Shown here: positions 1-11,605 of the stretch, piece by piece
How the letters are laid out: each line of letters opens with the position of its first letter
How positions within the stretch are numbered: position 1 is the first letter of the stretch
Source: Nemania diffusa
Lineage: Eukaryota > Ascomycota > Sordariomycetes > Xylariales > Xylariaceae
Direction: 5' to 3'
Length of the DNA stretch: 64,000 nucleotides
NCBI GenBank assembly: GCA_038501195.1
Contig: JBBPUQ010000001.1
Coordinates: forward strand, 4,030,001-4,094,000
The notes under the pieces: generated by a model
Seen by the model: only the letters and a program-made list of their open reading frames with translations
Databases searched by the model: none
What the model was told of the DNA's origin: nothing
Position numbers and translations under genes: made by a program

Positions 1-389
1 CTAATTGATAAATAAGAGGCACATTTTGTCAGAGCGGAGATGATTCTATTTCTTTAAGCCCGCTATATGGGATCTACTTCGCTGAATCCCAAAACGCCAT
101 CAAATGCAACGCTTTTGTCCACGGAATGCCGCCCGTCAGCTTGTGGCCCATTTCTTGGTACACAGAGACAGGTACATATTTATGGTTAGTCTTACAAGTG
201 TGGTACACAGTCTGGCTCATATCTTCGCCTCCTATGTAGCCAGCGAGAGAACGGCGTCCATATTGGCCTCCTTGCGTAAGCTTTTTTCGCCTTCTTATTT
301 GGAAAGGAGGTACTACCCGTCGGACTTAGAGCAGCGATCATGTAATAAGGCGATAGATATCATTTTCGCCCGCCAAGCGCCTTCTCTCT
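1..389. other. Non-coding left edge
   Basis: A forward frame at 104-478 overlaps the 3' end of the AIM41-like gene and shows no domain, so I treat it as a shadow. The stretch is most likely the 3' flank of that gene. I see nothing else supportable. Confidence 0.4.
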
Positions 390-1010
390 TCAGCTGCTCT
401 CGTCTTCCGGTCCTCGTCCTTGCCGCCTGGCGGCCTTCGTCGCTTTCTTCACGACCTGCACAAGCTCTTGCTTCCTAGCGTACTTGCCATACAGCGCCCC
501 ACCAGGGGACTCGAGGGCCTTCAAAACCTCGCCCATCTTCGGCTCATCGGTAAACTCAGCCACGGCGCTCTGCACGATGTCCTCGAGCTTGCTACCGCTG
601 ATCTCCTCGACACCGCTGCCGGACACGTATTCCTCGAGCACGGCGATCTGCGCGGCCTCCTTAGCGACCAGATCCTCGCGGCCGGCAGCGGCGAACTCGT
701 CGCGGGCTTCGGTGCAGCTCCGCACCTGCCTGCGGAGCAGCGCCACCAGCGCGACGTCGGTCTTGATCGGCGTTATTGTCTTCGAGGCGTTCAGCGTTGC
801 CGAGAGCGTCGCGCGCAGCACGGACAGCCGGGCCGCGTCCTTCGCCCGCATCGCTACCTTCAGATCATCCTTGAGCTTCTGCAGTAGAGGCGGTGTCGGT
901 TCATCGCTGTAACTACGTGCGAGTGCGAGGACAGAGGTGCGAGGGGATGGCCCGCTGACGCGGGGGCGCAGCAGGTTTGCCACTATCCGTGTGCTCGGTC
1001 GGAGGGACAT
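390..1010 (-). CDS. AIM41: AIM41-type mitochondrial YqeY/GatB-like protein
   Basis: Single-exon frame of 206 residues. Residues 1-34 are Arg/Ser rich with almost no acidic residues and end in RSYS, a typical mitochondrial presequence. The rest matches the YqeY family: a helical start around LLQKLKDDLKVAMRAKD, then TLSATLNASK, and a C-terminal helical part with GALYGKYARKQE. YqeY resembles the tRNA-binding tail of GatB; the yeast relative Aim41 is mitochondrial and poorly characterised, so a role in mitochondrial translation or tRNA amidation is only inferred. The first ATG supplies the presequence and length fits the family (about 185-210 residues). It is GC-richer than the flanking DNA. Family assignment is good; exact function is not known. 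Confidence 0.85.
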   Translation of the reverse strand: MSLRPSTRIVANLLRPRVSGPSPRTSVLALARSYSDEPTPPLLQKLKDDLKVAMRAKDAARLSVLRATLSATLNASKTITPIKTDVALVALLRRQVRSCTEARDEFAAAGREDLVAKEAAQIAVLEEYVSGSGVEEISGSKLEDIVQSAVAEFTDEPKMGEVLKALESPGGALYGKYARKQELVQVVKKATKAARRQGRGPEDESS

Positions 1011-1272
1011 TGTGACGATCAGGGGATTAGGTAAATAGGCTTGGTAGACTCTATTAGAGGGGGTTCGGGATTGTTGGGTATCAGGTTGGTCGGTTGGTTG
1101 GGCACGAAGGACTCGACCGGGGTAGTTGTGACTTGTTGTTGAGAGTGGAATTTTGAAGCTTGGAAGCTCGAAATCTGAGGACCGAACCCGGTGGTTAATT
1201 GGCCAATGAAAAAACGGCGGCAGAGTTTGGGGGCTGCTTAGGTATGTACCTTCTATCTACCGTATGCGTACA

Positions 1273-1678
1273 TACCTAAGGGGGGGGACCCGGTTTTGGG
1301 ACACGCTGGAACTTGCGTGTTTCCTACGTCGCCCTGTCCATTTTTTTGTTACTGTGCTACATATATTGTATAATACTGTTATAGCAACTGTAAAACGGGG
1401 TTTTATTACTAAGCCAGAACTACTTCTAAGTTTATTAGTACATTTGTTTTATATAAAAATAATAATACAGCGTTTTTTCTGTATTTACTACAGCAAAGCT
1501 ATAACATCATTTTCGGTTATAACAGCTTATATAATATAACATTGTATAGCTTGAAAAGGTTGGAACTGAAATGGTCCGGCTAGCACACTGTTAAGCCAGC
1601 CCTGTAGTAGAAAGATAAAAATACTGCTAACAGCGCTGTCAACAGCGTGTCCTAAAAACGGGTTCCCCCCCATAGGTA
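1273..1678. mobile_element. MITE-like element with ~35-bp terminal inverted repeats
   Basis: The left end (1273-1308) and the reverse complement of the right end (1643-1678) align almost base for base. Both start TACCTA, continue with a run of seven to eight G, then ACCCG, a T-rich stretch, and GGACACGCTG or GGGACACGCTG. The interior (about 330 bp) is AT-rich and contains no convincing protein. Both ends can be read as starting after a TA dinucleotide, which would fit a Tc1/mariner/pogo-type TA duplication, but the flanking TACCTA motif is common in this genome, so the exact end is uncertain. With no transposase inside, a non-autonomous element is the simplest reading. Only one copy was seen in this window. 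Confidence 0.65.
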
Positions 1679-3636
1679 GTTGGGCAGGGGCGCTTTCCCT
1701 AAAAGGGTAGGTGAGGTAGACTAAAATTATTGGAGGTTCTTCATTAGATGAATGATATTGTATTCTTCAATTATTGCTTTTCTTTACTCAATAGAACTAA
1801 ACATTACTCCAAATAGAGTACTGCGTATAACCAAAATCTAGCCAAATACTTTAGGCTAAATAGTACCCAAGTGACATAGTACTTGTATGCTGTGTTACTC
1901 TACAGCCTGAGATCTATGTAGGGAGGTAGGTACCTATGTAAGTATACTACATAATATAGGATATATAACATACCTAACCTAGCTGGTAATCCGTATTACT
2001 TTGTAAGGAGCAACCATGGATACACTACTTGGTTGCCCTTGCTTTCTATTTGCCTGTTTCAGCCATTTAGCTGGCTTTTGATTCGTCAGGAGCCTGGAAG
2101 ACAGATCAAAGGGCTGAATGTCATCGCCTTGGCACAAGGCTTGTTTGGGCATCATCGATGCATGGAGGGCTTGCATCCCACCCAACGATAGAAGCTTCTC
2201 TCGAAATTGGTCAATTTTATCTAATTTTATCTATGTACTGAATACCTGTAGGCACCGGCATCTGAAACTCCAAGTCACTTAGCCCATTCGAGCAAGACCG
2301 AGGCCTCCCCGCGGGATCCGCATCGCATTGCGTCGAGTCGTGTGTCTGTCTTACACGATCGTATCGTATCGTATCGTATCCTCAACTCACTACCAAGGAG
2401 CTGGAACACCCGTGATGTTAAATGTTGCCACGGTCACGCCAAGAGAAAGGATACACCAGCAGCGAAGGGAGGAAGTTTGAAGAAGAGTAAAAGACCAAAT
2501 CACCTGATGAAGAGCGTCGGCGATGTAGTGCTGTTACAACAAGGGTCGGCATGCAAGTGCACTTCCGCGGCTGGCCCACATGCACCCAGACAAGCAGTCC
2601 CTCTTAGCTGCTACGGTCCACGGGTCGGGTACACTACGCCGCTCTAGATAGTAATCATCGACGACTAATTTCGTCGGAGTCGCCTCGGCGGCTATCTTGG
2701 GTTACACGGCCGTCCTCGAGACAATGACTACGAGTTGCGGTTGGTGAAAGATACCTCCTTGTTCCTCTTGCCCGCTCCCTGATTGGTCCTACGATGGATG
2801 GAGTAGCAGTAAAGGGGCAGCCAAGTCCGGTGAGGCCACCAGCACCATTCCAGTGGCGGCTCCCAGTGGCCGAGGAGCCCGCAGCAAAACCACCGCTGCA
2901 AACCACTGCAAACCACTGCCACCAACTCAGTGGACAGTGGACAGTGGATAGCCCTCGATAGCCACGTGGAAGCAAGTGGCTTACCAACCCAGCTGTGGAA
3001 TCCACGAGGGTGATTCCATCGAGACAAACGAAGAGCCCAAGAGCCGACTGGCTGTGGTAGTCTCGCGCACATGCACACACCCCAACCTTTCCCGTTACCG
3101 TCAAGTTCGTGTACGAGAACCCGCTCGGTCTGACAGCCATGGATAGTGACGGCCCAGTCAGCTGGCACGGGTCTTATGAATGGTCACATTGCGAGAGGAG
3201 TTCAATAACGATCAATGCTTCTGATTCGTTACCCTGTCCTCGGGACTGTTAATTAAAGTCTGGCGGAAAACCTTAAGCCGACCTCATTCCCCTGTCCCCT
3301 GATCGTATCCCGTAACATCTCATTGTTTTCCCGAAAGTTGCTTGCCTTGTCGTGCTATCAAAACCCCTAACGCACTGAGGCCGTTCCTCTCCACGGTATT
3401 ATAGGATCTGGGACGAAGCTGAGTGCGTGCATTGCTTAAGTCGTTCATTTCTGCGGCCCAAACGCGTATGCAGCAGGATCGCTTAGAAAAACACCCATCG
3501 GCGCCATTTCATATTCTTTCGTGCCGGTCGTTCGAGGGTAAGCGTTCCCAATTCAAACGACAAAAGACCGACAATATGGCGCAAACATCCGTTTGAAATA
3601 GCCTTTGCGAATCCCAACGCGTGTCCTCGAATGTGG
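1679..3636. other. Intergenic, two short tandem repeats
   Basis: No gene seen. A GTATC pentamer occurs four times at about 2361-2380. At 2894-2948 the 10-mer AACCACTGCA is tandemly repeated and followed by three copies of CAGTGGA, so the CCACTG/CAGTGG halves could fold back on each other. Reverse frames near 2655-3168 show no domain and look like chance. Confidence 0.5.
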
Positions 3637-5500
3637 CTACCGACGAGGCTTTTTGCCCACACACACGTACCTTTATTCAACTCGTCAGAAAGACTACAGG
3701 AGTTACATGGGTTATATTCTTAGGGGGGGGGGGGGTACTTACAGTGGGAAGTATGGCTACAAAAGATGCCGTGGCTTGTCAGTCCAGTCCCATCAAGTCT
3801 GATCATTGACAAAAAATGAAATAGTGTGCTAGGAGTATGAAGGATTATACCTTGAGCGCTGGGTTAGCAGCTTCTGTTCTCGCCTTCGCTACTAAAACGT
3901 GAAATTCGGTGATTGACATGCTATAATAACTGTCAACGTTGCCCCTAGTCCTGCTTGGCATACTCTCGGCGAGGACTTACCTAAGATAGTGAGTAAAAGG
4001 GAATATCGCCACGGAGGACAACAACATTCGGACGTTCTCCTGGTTTGCCGCTCCGATATCATAGTTTCTCTGATCTACAATAGCCATCATCGTCAACTCT
4101 GATCCTAACTCTATCGTTGGATATCTTACCGTCCGACCATGCACACATCGGCAGTTGGATCATTCGCTCGTCTACGTCCGTGAATCCAGCATTCCTAAGC
4201 CTATTCCCGAGTTGACGAGGCGCTCTGGGGTTTTTGCATTGTTCCATTGCAAAAAGATATGTCTGCGACCACTGTCGAAGAGCCGAATCTACGGACGAAA
4301 ATAAGTTTGAAGTCCCAAGGCAGCATATATTTCAGCAAGGCTTACTATCCGCCAGCGCCCCATTATCCGACTGGGCGTTGAAATCAATTTCAACCATCTG
4401 AACCCAGCCGCCCGGCCGGAGGCATCGAAATATATCGCGAATGTACCCAGTCCACCGATCACTGTTGATGCCGCCGGCTACCAATCTGCTATTGATGAGG
4501 TCGAAATGGTTCGAGGAAAATTGGAATCTGACCTTCATGTCAGAGCCTTCTACATTCGGAAGTTAAAAGTCTTACGACATATTAAGGTCATCGACGTCGA
4601 GATATACATTCTCTAGACCTTCTTCGGGGTTGTGGTGGTGTGGCGTTATGTCGATTCCTCGGACCTAAAATCTTCAATCAGTGGACTAGAATTTCAAGCC
4701 AGATGGATCGTCCTCCTTAGTACTAAAGTATTGATGGGATGCTTTCCTGGAGAAACTTTATGTCATTCGTCGCTATTCATCGTCGTCCAACCTTCCTAAA
4801 CACAACAAAAAGCAAACCCCTAAGACGAAAAAGGGGGTTGTCGAAGAAATTGCTGGGGAATTTCGTACGGAATACGCAAGTCTCAAAAATGACGACAGCG
4901 ACCTTCATGAAGAGATTAAGTTGTGCGTACCTCGCATCTAGGGTGCTCCCAGGCCACCTGAAGAGCCCACTATTGTAGAAAAATCAACGTTTAGCGCCAT
5001 ACGAAGAGCCAAGGGGCCGCAGTCAAACAAGGTGGTGGCCTCAAGCCAACGCCGGCAGGGCTGTCGCGTGCAAACCCCCCCCTGCTAGAAGCAAAACCAG
5101 AAGGGGAGCAGAGAGGAAGTGAACTTCTCACCTCTCCTGTTCCAAATCCACAATCGAGGACACGTCTCGGTGTGTTAATCGGTGGGAAAATGAATCTGTT
5201 ATCAAACATCATGGTCAAGACGCTATGTTGGATGCGTAATCGAAGTGTTTCGTCCTAGAATATGACGTGCGTGAGCATTGTTTCTTGATCTCCCCTCCTT
5301 CGGAGAAATAAGCAGTGTAAGTCGCACCTCATCAATGGGCACAAAATACGTGTTATTGTCGATAGCATATCGTTGGAACGATCGGTTGTGAAGAACAAAC
5401 GTTTCTTGAACCTCCTCGCTAAGTTCCACGGTGTCTGCTTGGCTGTTGGCGTGTTAGTAAGTCAACAAACTGTTTAAGCTAAGAATAACTACTCGGCCAT
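3637..5500 (-). CDS. LaeA/UMTA-like SAM-dependent methyltransferase, 11 exons
   Basis: Hidden among short frames, it joins into 308 residues: exons 5500-5493, 5442-5328, 5254-5132, 4969-4931, 4664-4576, 4527-4346, 4288-4130, 4074-3981, 3920-3851, 3756-3743 and 3670-3637. All junctions keep frame and use GT-AG; introns are 48-94 bp except 162 bp (4970-5131) and 266 bp (4665-4930). The protein is a class I SAM methyltransferase: NNTYFVPIDE start (33-41), motif I VLDCGFGTGEW (73-83), VRGIDITP (96-103), LDVDDLN (117-123), SNHFDLINSR (129-138), LRPGGWVQMVEI (161-172), AGFTDVDERMIQLP and a YVCVGKKPRR end. Such proteins in fungi include LaeA-like and UMTA-type enzymes, often linked to secondary metabolism; substrate is unknown. 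The 8-nt first exon and 14-nt tenth exon are the least certain. The lack of any disabling change argues against a pseudogene. Confidence 0.75.
4735..4941 (+). other. Antisense 68-codon open stretch inside methyltransferase intron 4
   Basis: Forward frame from a TGA at 4732-4734 to a TAG at 4939-4941. The last 40 codons read as a Lys/Glu-rich helical segment (GVVEEIAGEFRTEYASLKND then SDLHEEIK) after a serine run. It has no ATG near its start. The coiled-coil look recalls the gag-like ORF1 of fungal LINE elements, but I cannot assign a family. It may be a transposon scrap that enlarged the 266-bp intron, or chance. Confidence 0.2.
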
Positions 5501-8500
5501 TTCCAGAAATATCCTCTCTTCTCAATCGACGATGCCGTACAAATCTGCGGTTTTTTTGCGATATCGAGTTAAATTTTTTTTTTTCACTTATCACTTGCAA
5601 GGTGTGGTGGAGGCTGTCGCTGTCGCACACAGAAAGCTCACCGCAATCATCTAATAGGCTTACCCAACCTGGACCTTAGTTATCTCAGCCCGCGAACCAC
5701 CAGGATGGGTTCCGAAATTACGTTCTATTATTCTACTCTCCCCGAACCGTAACTGGCATCTGCAAGTTGCGGAATCAATGTACGACGGCCTTAAGACTTA
5801 TGTGGAGCTAATGGGTATTATGACCTGGTCGACAGAACCACTGCATGATGGTCACCCACACCAGCACCTTGGACCCCACGATGCTGTTAGTACCGCTGCC
5901 GATCGGGTACTGCATCTCCTCCCACTAAGTCCATGCCCCTATATAATAAGACCTCCCTCTCCTCACCTTTGCTGCGAGTTAGTCCATAGCATGCGAAAGA
6001 ACCCGCAATGACATAGTTGGACATGCCATCGCACCTATTTACTTGGTTTCACTAGCTAGAGAAGGAAAACAAAGTTGAGCTTGAGAGGCACCACGTCTCA
6101 TTGCAGGCTGCCCGCATTGAGCGTACACCTGGCTTGTGGTATACAGACTTACAAACAACACTGGTATTGTTGGGTAGTAATGGCCCTGTTGCGTGGCCTG
6201 ATAGGACCAAGGGACCGCTCGTAAAGGCCAGAGTAACGTTCATACTACCTAATAGAACTAGCTTGGTTTGCTGCTTTTCCCCTGGTCTTCACAGGCACAC
6301 AGGCACATCCCTTGCTATCCACTTATCCCTCTCGGCTGCAGGTCGCGGTTCAACCGGCTAACGCGTACCCTTGAACAGGCGGACCAAGAGCGGAGGAAGA
6401 TGTTTGCGGAGGTTTGTAAATGAGGGTTTACAGGGAAGTAGGAGTACTCGAGTGCCGAAGAGACATGTAGGTTGATCTCGACACTGTGAAGTGACTTCCG
6501 CCAAATGTCCCGAGTGGCGCATAACAGCAGCGCTTGAGAATCCCAGGCCAATGGTTCAGCTAGGCAGCTAACGCCTTTCGTACATCGCACAGAATAATTC
6601 ACTGCCCAGATACCTGGATCCAGTGAGGCGGGATCTGTCCATGTCCTAACGGGACTGCCCTTGTTACTCGTAAGTATGCTGTCCCTGCTACGGCGCTTGC
6701 TATTCATGGCTGGGTAAGGGAATGACAAAAAGGACATGAACGGAATATGTGGTCTAACGCGATAGAGTTGTAGTATTCAACCCCTTCTCCATCCTGCTAC
6801 TGACTAGTCACGAGGAGACATCTTTCTAGGCTTCTTTGTGGGTCACTATGACGACAAGGGAGATGATGGGAGTATGATGTACAGTCGTTGGGTGTCCTCA
6901 GCTCTGCTACACTTGAGAGGAGAGGCTCGGGGATTGTAGACAAGACAGTGGTAATTAAGTTCACGATGGCCCTGCCGATCACACATTGCAAGGCTCGATG
7001 TATCGTCCGACAAGACACAGATCGTACAAACACCTGAAGGAGAATAAGCATCGAGTTTCGCGATATATACCCTTTTGCGATTAGCGGACCGCCAGGTCAT
7101 CACTACCTCATCTCACCGCTACACCGTCTCTGGAAGTATTAATGATCCATCACTCATCAGGGGTCCGACAAGTTGGCTCATGACAGACACCTCTGTCTGG
7201 CCATACAGTGGCTTGACCCCTGTCGACGGCATATAGTTGCAGTAGTAGTCTAGCGAAGCAAGCTCTTATCCTCTACGATAGTCCAGTGTTAACAAGGACA
7301 CAGCTCATCGATAAAATACTTACCTTATTTTTTCATCTCACGGGATCAGTATGAAATGTCAAGTACAGCGGGCCGGCTATGGTGGAGTTAGTTCATCGCC
7401 TAGACACGCCACACTCTTGGAGAGGGTGGCATCGAAGGGTCAAGGTAGTTTGGGCCGCAACATTTCGAGAGCATATTCACCAGTCTCTTGACCGAAACTG
7501 CCATATTGAGGCGAATTATTAATTGACTTGTAGCCTACTACCTATCCCCAATCGCTGTAGGATTGAGGCCTAGGAGGGTGAAAGGTCTTCGCATATCTAT
7601 ATCACGCATTAGGCTCTTATGGACAAGTACATCAATCTACATGTCAACAGCTACTATACAGTAGACAAGGCATGCGGGTACTGCTAATAATAACCCCGGT
7701 GCGAAGGAACAGCAACTTGTCTTTCTGACGTGAACCTCCAAAGTTACGATTTTCTATCCATAGACGGTTAGGATTTCCGAAGACGAAACCCCTGTCTGGA
7801 AGCTCCGAAGGACGACTCCGCTTCGTCTTTGACACAAGCAGGCCAGGCTGAAGATGGTTAATTAGCAGGTTCTAAAGCCCCTAGACGCACGCAATTTTCC
7901 CTGCCGCACCCCACAAGATCAAACGACGAGAAATTACCTACCGGCCACGTCCCAAATTGCTGGGAACTGTTCCCCATAGTGATCGAGAACGCCCCGGCTA
8001 GCCAAGGCACAAAGTACGGACGGCCGCGTATAAACGCCCCTCCAAAAGCCGGCCACAGATTAAGAGACCCCGACAGCCGCAGTAAAATTATACCGCTATA
8101 AACAAACATATATAGGGTATTAGATAGATTAGAATGTTTGTGATATGGAACTCAGGAAACGTCGTCGCATGATACAAGTACGTAGAAGCCAACATGGCTC
8201 CCTGGACTCTTCTCTCATCCTTCGAGATGTCTTACCTTATTTTAGTGAACATGCATTAGCGTGTACCGGAGTATCGGGTCAGACAGGTTCGTGGGCGTAT
8301 CCATATCATTTTTAGTTGGTTAAGCCTGCCAGTTTCACTCATATTATTTGCACTAGGTGGAAGAGATTTTCTATTTGGGATGACTTTCCCTCGAATGGGT
8401 CTTATTTCAGGATCAGCTTCAAATTATCATCCCGAGTAAATTTTACGAAGGAATAGGCCGTGAGTTCTTACTCGGAGAAGAAGAAAAAAAAGCCTTAGCT

Positions 8501-10238
8501 AACTACCGACTTAGGGCAAGACACAATATGAGGGGATAAATTCCGCTTCTATTACAACATCACAGAATTCATGCTGTATAACAACGTAACTATCTATAGC
8601 CTTTCGACTTATATGTATTATAACTCGGCCGAGATATTACGACGGACGGTACGTACGCATAAATCTTTCAACTCCTAAATCGGTGGTCTAACAGTTTATT
8701 TACACACGGACACTACAGTAGTTCAGTAGAAATAATACATTTAGTATAGAGGTCGAGACCGAGGTCGCCGAAGGGTTTCGGCACTAGACTAAAACCCGAG
8801 TCAAACGAGCCACTTCAGACTAATTAACCCGAGCGTGTGGCTCCCTTCGAACACGACGGTTTGGATCCGCGAACCTGGTGCAAGGAATCGCCAGCGCGGG
8901 CGGGCGATAAGCGGGATTCGTCCCGGCCCAGCTGCTGCAAGCCACACCCTCCCCCATGCCCCCATCCCATGCCCCCATGCACTGTGGCCGACCAGTACTA
9001 TATGGTATTTTAGGTATTTTATCTTGTGACCTAGCGCTAGTATGTGTGTATGGTGTATTTAGGGCATGGCATACGTACATACATAAATAGATGTACATAC
9101 TGTAAGTGCAGTGCGGTGGTGTACATGAACACGAGGTTTTGTTGCCGTCTGATCTATAATAGGTACCGGTATTACTGTGCCAGGTATGGGCACGTTGATC
9201 TTGCTACGTGGTGCTTAGTCGATCAAAGGTAAAGTTCCAAAAGCAAAAAATATGCACGACGACCTACATACATACAGTACAGTAGACGGCTTACATAGCC
9301 CTAGCCTACTGTAGCCCGGCCTCTTGGAAGAGACCCCGTCGTCTCTGCCACCTGGGGACCTTGACGACCGCCTCTCAAATACATACAGTGCTGTATATTC
9401 TGTACTACCGATTTAGGCATACTTAAATTTAGACAACTTTGGCCGACGTGGCCGAAACGGTTCGCTATAACCTGACGTGACGAGCACACGGATTTGTTCC
9501 GGCCAAAGTGCTACTGTCACCCCCAACATATGCATTATGGAAGCCCACTGCGACCACACAACCCGCAGTTCTGACGTGTTCTTGCATCTAACGAACAATA
9601 GATCGCCCAATGCCGTGGCCCTGGAATAGGCCCCGAGCGGTATATTTCCGGTGCTACAGTCAGTACTTAGATATTATCTAGGCGTTTCTCCTTCCTATAC
9701 CATGAGAGCATAGTGCGCGTAGTGCGTGTATTCGGTAGTAGTGGAAATAGTCTAAGACTCCAACTGTGTATGTAAATACCTAGTCTACGCAATAGTGTAC
9801 CTAGGTGTATGCAGTACATAACCCGCACAAGAGGTTTGTTTATAACGGACGAGTGTCTCACTATCACTTAGCAGCACACCCCCTGGTTAGTTAGCGCTTC
9901 GGGCGGCTCTCATTGCTCTTTTGGGGTGCTCTCGGCGGCCGTAACGAAGACGCCGTTCGTTTCCCACTCTCCGGCTTCTATAACCAGAATTATGCACAGA
10001 GGGGCTTCTTCCTCTGAAACCTGGCACGGCGGGCAAACTTCCCACCGCAGCATACGGGTAGCGTATTGTGCACTGCACAACCTTAAGATAGTTTCTCAGC
10101 TCCCCTTACATTAACCGTAGGCAGAGAAAAAGGGGCGGATGAGGAGAAGGTGACACTTGACACTCGTGAATGAAGTTACATGACTCGCTTCAGGGCACAA
10201 TGGTACGTACATAAAGGACCCTAGCCCCGGGATAGGAA

Positions 10239-10266
10239 GGGGAGGGTGAGGGGGAGGGGGAGGGGG
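10239..10266 (+). repeat. G-rich quadruplex-capable tract
   Basis: Five G-runs (4, 3, 5, 5 and 5 G) separated by one to three bases, directly followed by AT and TG repeats. This satisfies the usual G3+N1-7 quadruplex rule. It lies in the gene-poor block with no gene nearby. Confidence 0.5.
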
Positions 10267-11575
10267 TGTATGTGTGTGTGCCACATGCAGTCCTTTATGG
10301 TATGGTCGCATCATATACCGAGAGCATGGTACCAGAGGGGATGCCGGAACGGCGCGGCAAGCCGGCACCACAAGCTGTAGGTATCTCAAGATCCCCCGGC
10401 GGCTGACGCGGGATTGACCGACGCCATGGTACGCGTATCGGACATAGATCTAGGTATAAGTCTGACTGCCTCCTGCGGCCACACGGCTACCACACGGCGA
10501 TACTGCCATCAGTGACACCCATACACACCTACCTATACGGCCGTAGAGTGCAAGGGGCAAGGGGAGGGGGCTAGGCTTAGGAAACTGTTTCCAGTAACTA
10601 CTACAGGTGATGGGATGCATGCAACCTGGGTCCCCTGGAGGAGGAGCCCTGCAGGTGCAGCGGACAGCGGACAGCCCCAACGGCGTGGCCTGATCGGGGA
10701 GGAGGAGGAGAAGAAGAAGGAGGGCTTCGTCGGTAACCGCTACCGTACCGTTCCAGCTCCCTGGGCGGCCGTGGGCGTGAGCGTGGGCTGCGGGCGGCCA
10801 TGAGGGGATTTCAGAGTTTTGTCTTCTGACCTCATGCGCCGCCTACCCCCAGGCAGGCCCCTCTGGACCCGGGGACCCGACACGTGAAGGTCCCGCTGAA
10901 GAACGGCTGCCGTCCTGATAGGCGGCGCCCTGTGACCCTGAGGTAGCAGCGATGCGACGGTGCCCGCGCAGGGCCAGATACCTACTTATGCTCTGCCTAC
11001 GCATAGGTAGGCAGTTAAGGTTACAGTAGCAGCAGTAGGAAGCAGTAGTACCGTGCCGCAGAGCGCACATCTAGCGCGTGTCTTGCGTGTCTCGCGTGCG
11101 TATGTGCACGGTATTTATGCGGTGCCCGATAGAGCAGAGGACATATGCACCCGCAGTACCGCCGAGCTGTTCGATGAGAAGAGAGGAGCGGCGATTAGGT
11201 ATAAGTCCCAGGCAGAGGGTCCATATGCGTGCGCCTGGGCCTACACTAGACCTTGCGATGGGCCTATCAGCTGGGAGGCATGCGGACAATAATGCGCTTT
11301 AATGGACCACGTAGTATATAGTGCGTAGTGTATGCATGGTAGTAGACATGGTAGACACGGAAGACATCGTGTAAGAGGTATCTAGTCTTGGGAGTAGTCA
11401 GTTTATTAGTCTACCTACCTAGACTAGTAGACATGCATACAGAGTTACATTCCAACAGCATGCTGCATGTGTTATGCGTTGATAGTTGATATCATGGCAT
11501 GCAAACTCAACCCTTAATGACCACCCATCCTACCAAGTCTAGGTAGTCAGTAAAGTAGTTTAGCTGTGCCTGCAA

Positions 11576-11605
11576 AATACCTACCTAGATAAGTAGGTAG
11601 GTATT
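11576..11605. repeat. 30-bp near-perfect palindrome of the TACCTA/TAGGTA type
   Basis: AATACCTACCTA on the left is matched by TAGGTAGGTATT on the right with six bases between. It is one of the clearest members of a motif family that recurs through the non-coding parts of the window. Confidence 0.6.

Noticed and set aside
2655..3168. Two overlapping reverse frames of 146-161 codons
   Set aside because: No domain and they cross the local AACCACTGC/CAGTGGA repeat.
4059..5429. First read as a broken methyltransferase pseudogene because the fragments lie in different frames with stops between
   Set aside because: Joining at GT-AG sites restores one continuous frame with all core motifs, so an intact, intron-rich gene is the better reading.
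7644..8109. Two reverse frames that could be neighbouring exons (hydrophobic, Trp/Pro containing)
   Set aside because: I could not join them with plausible splice sites and recognise no family.
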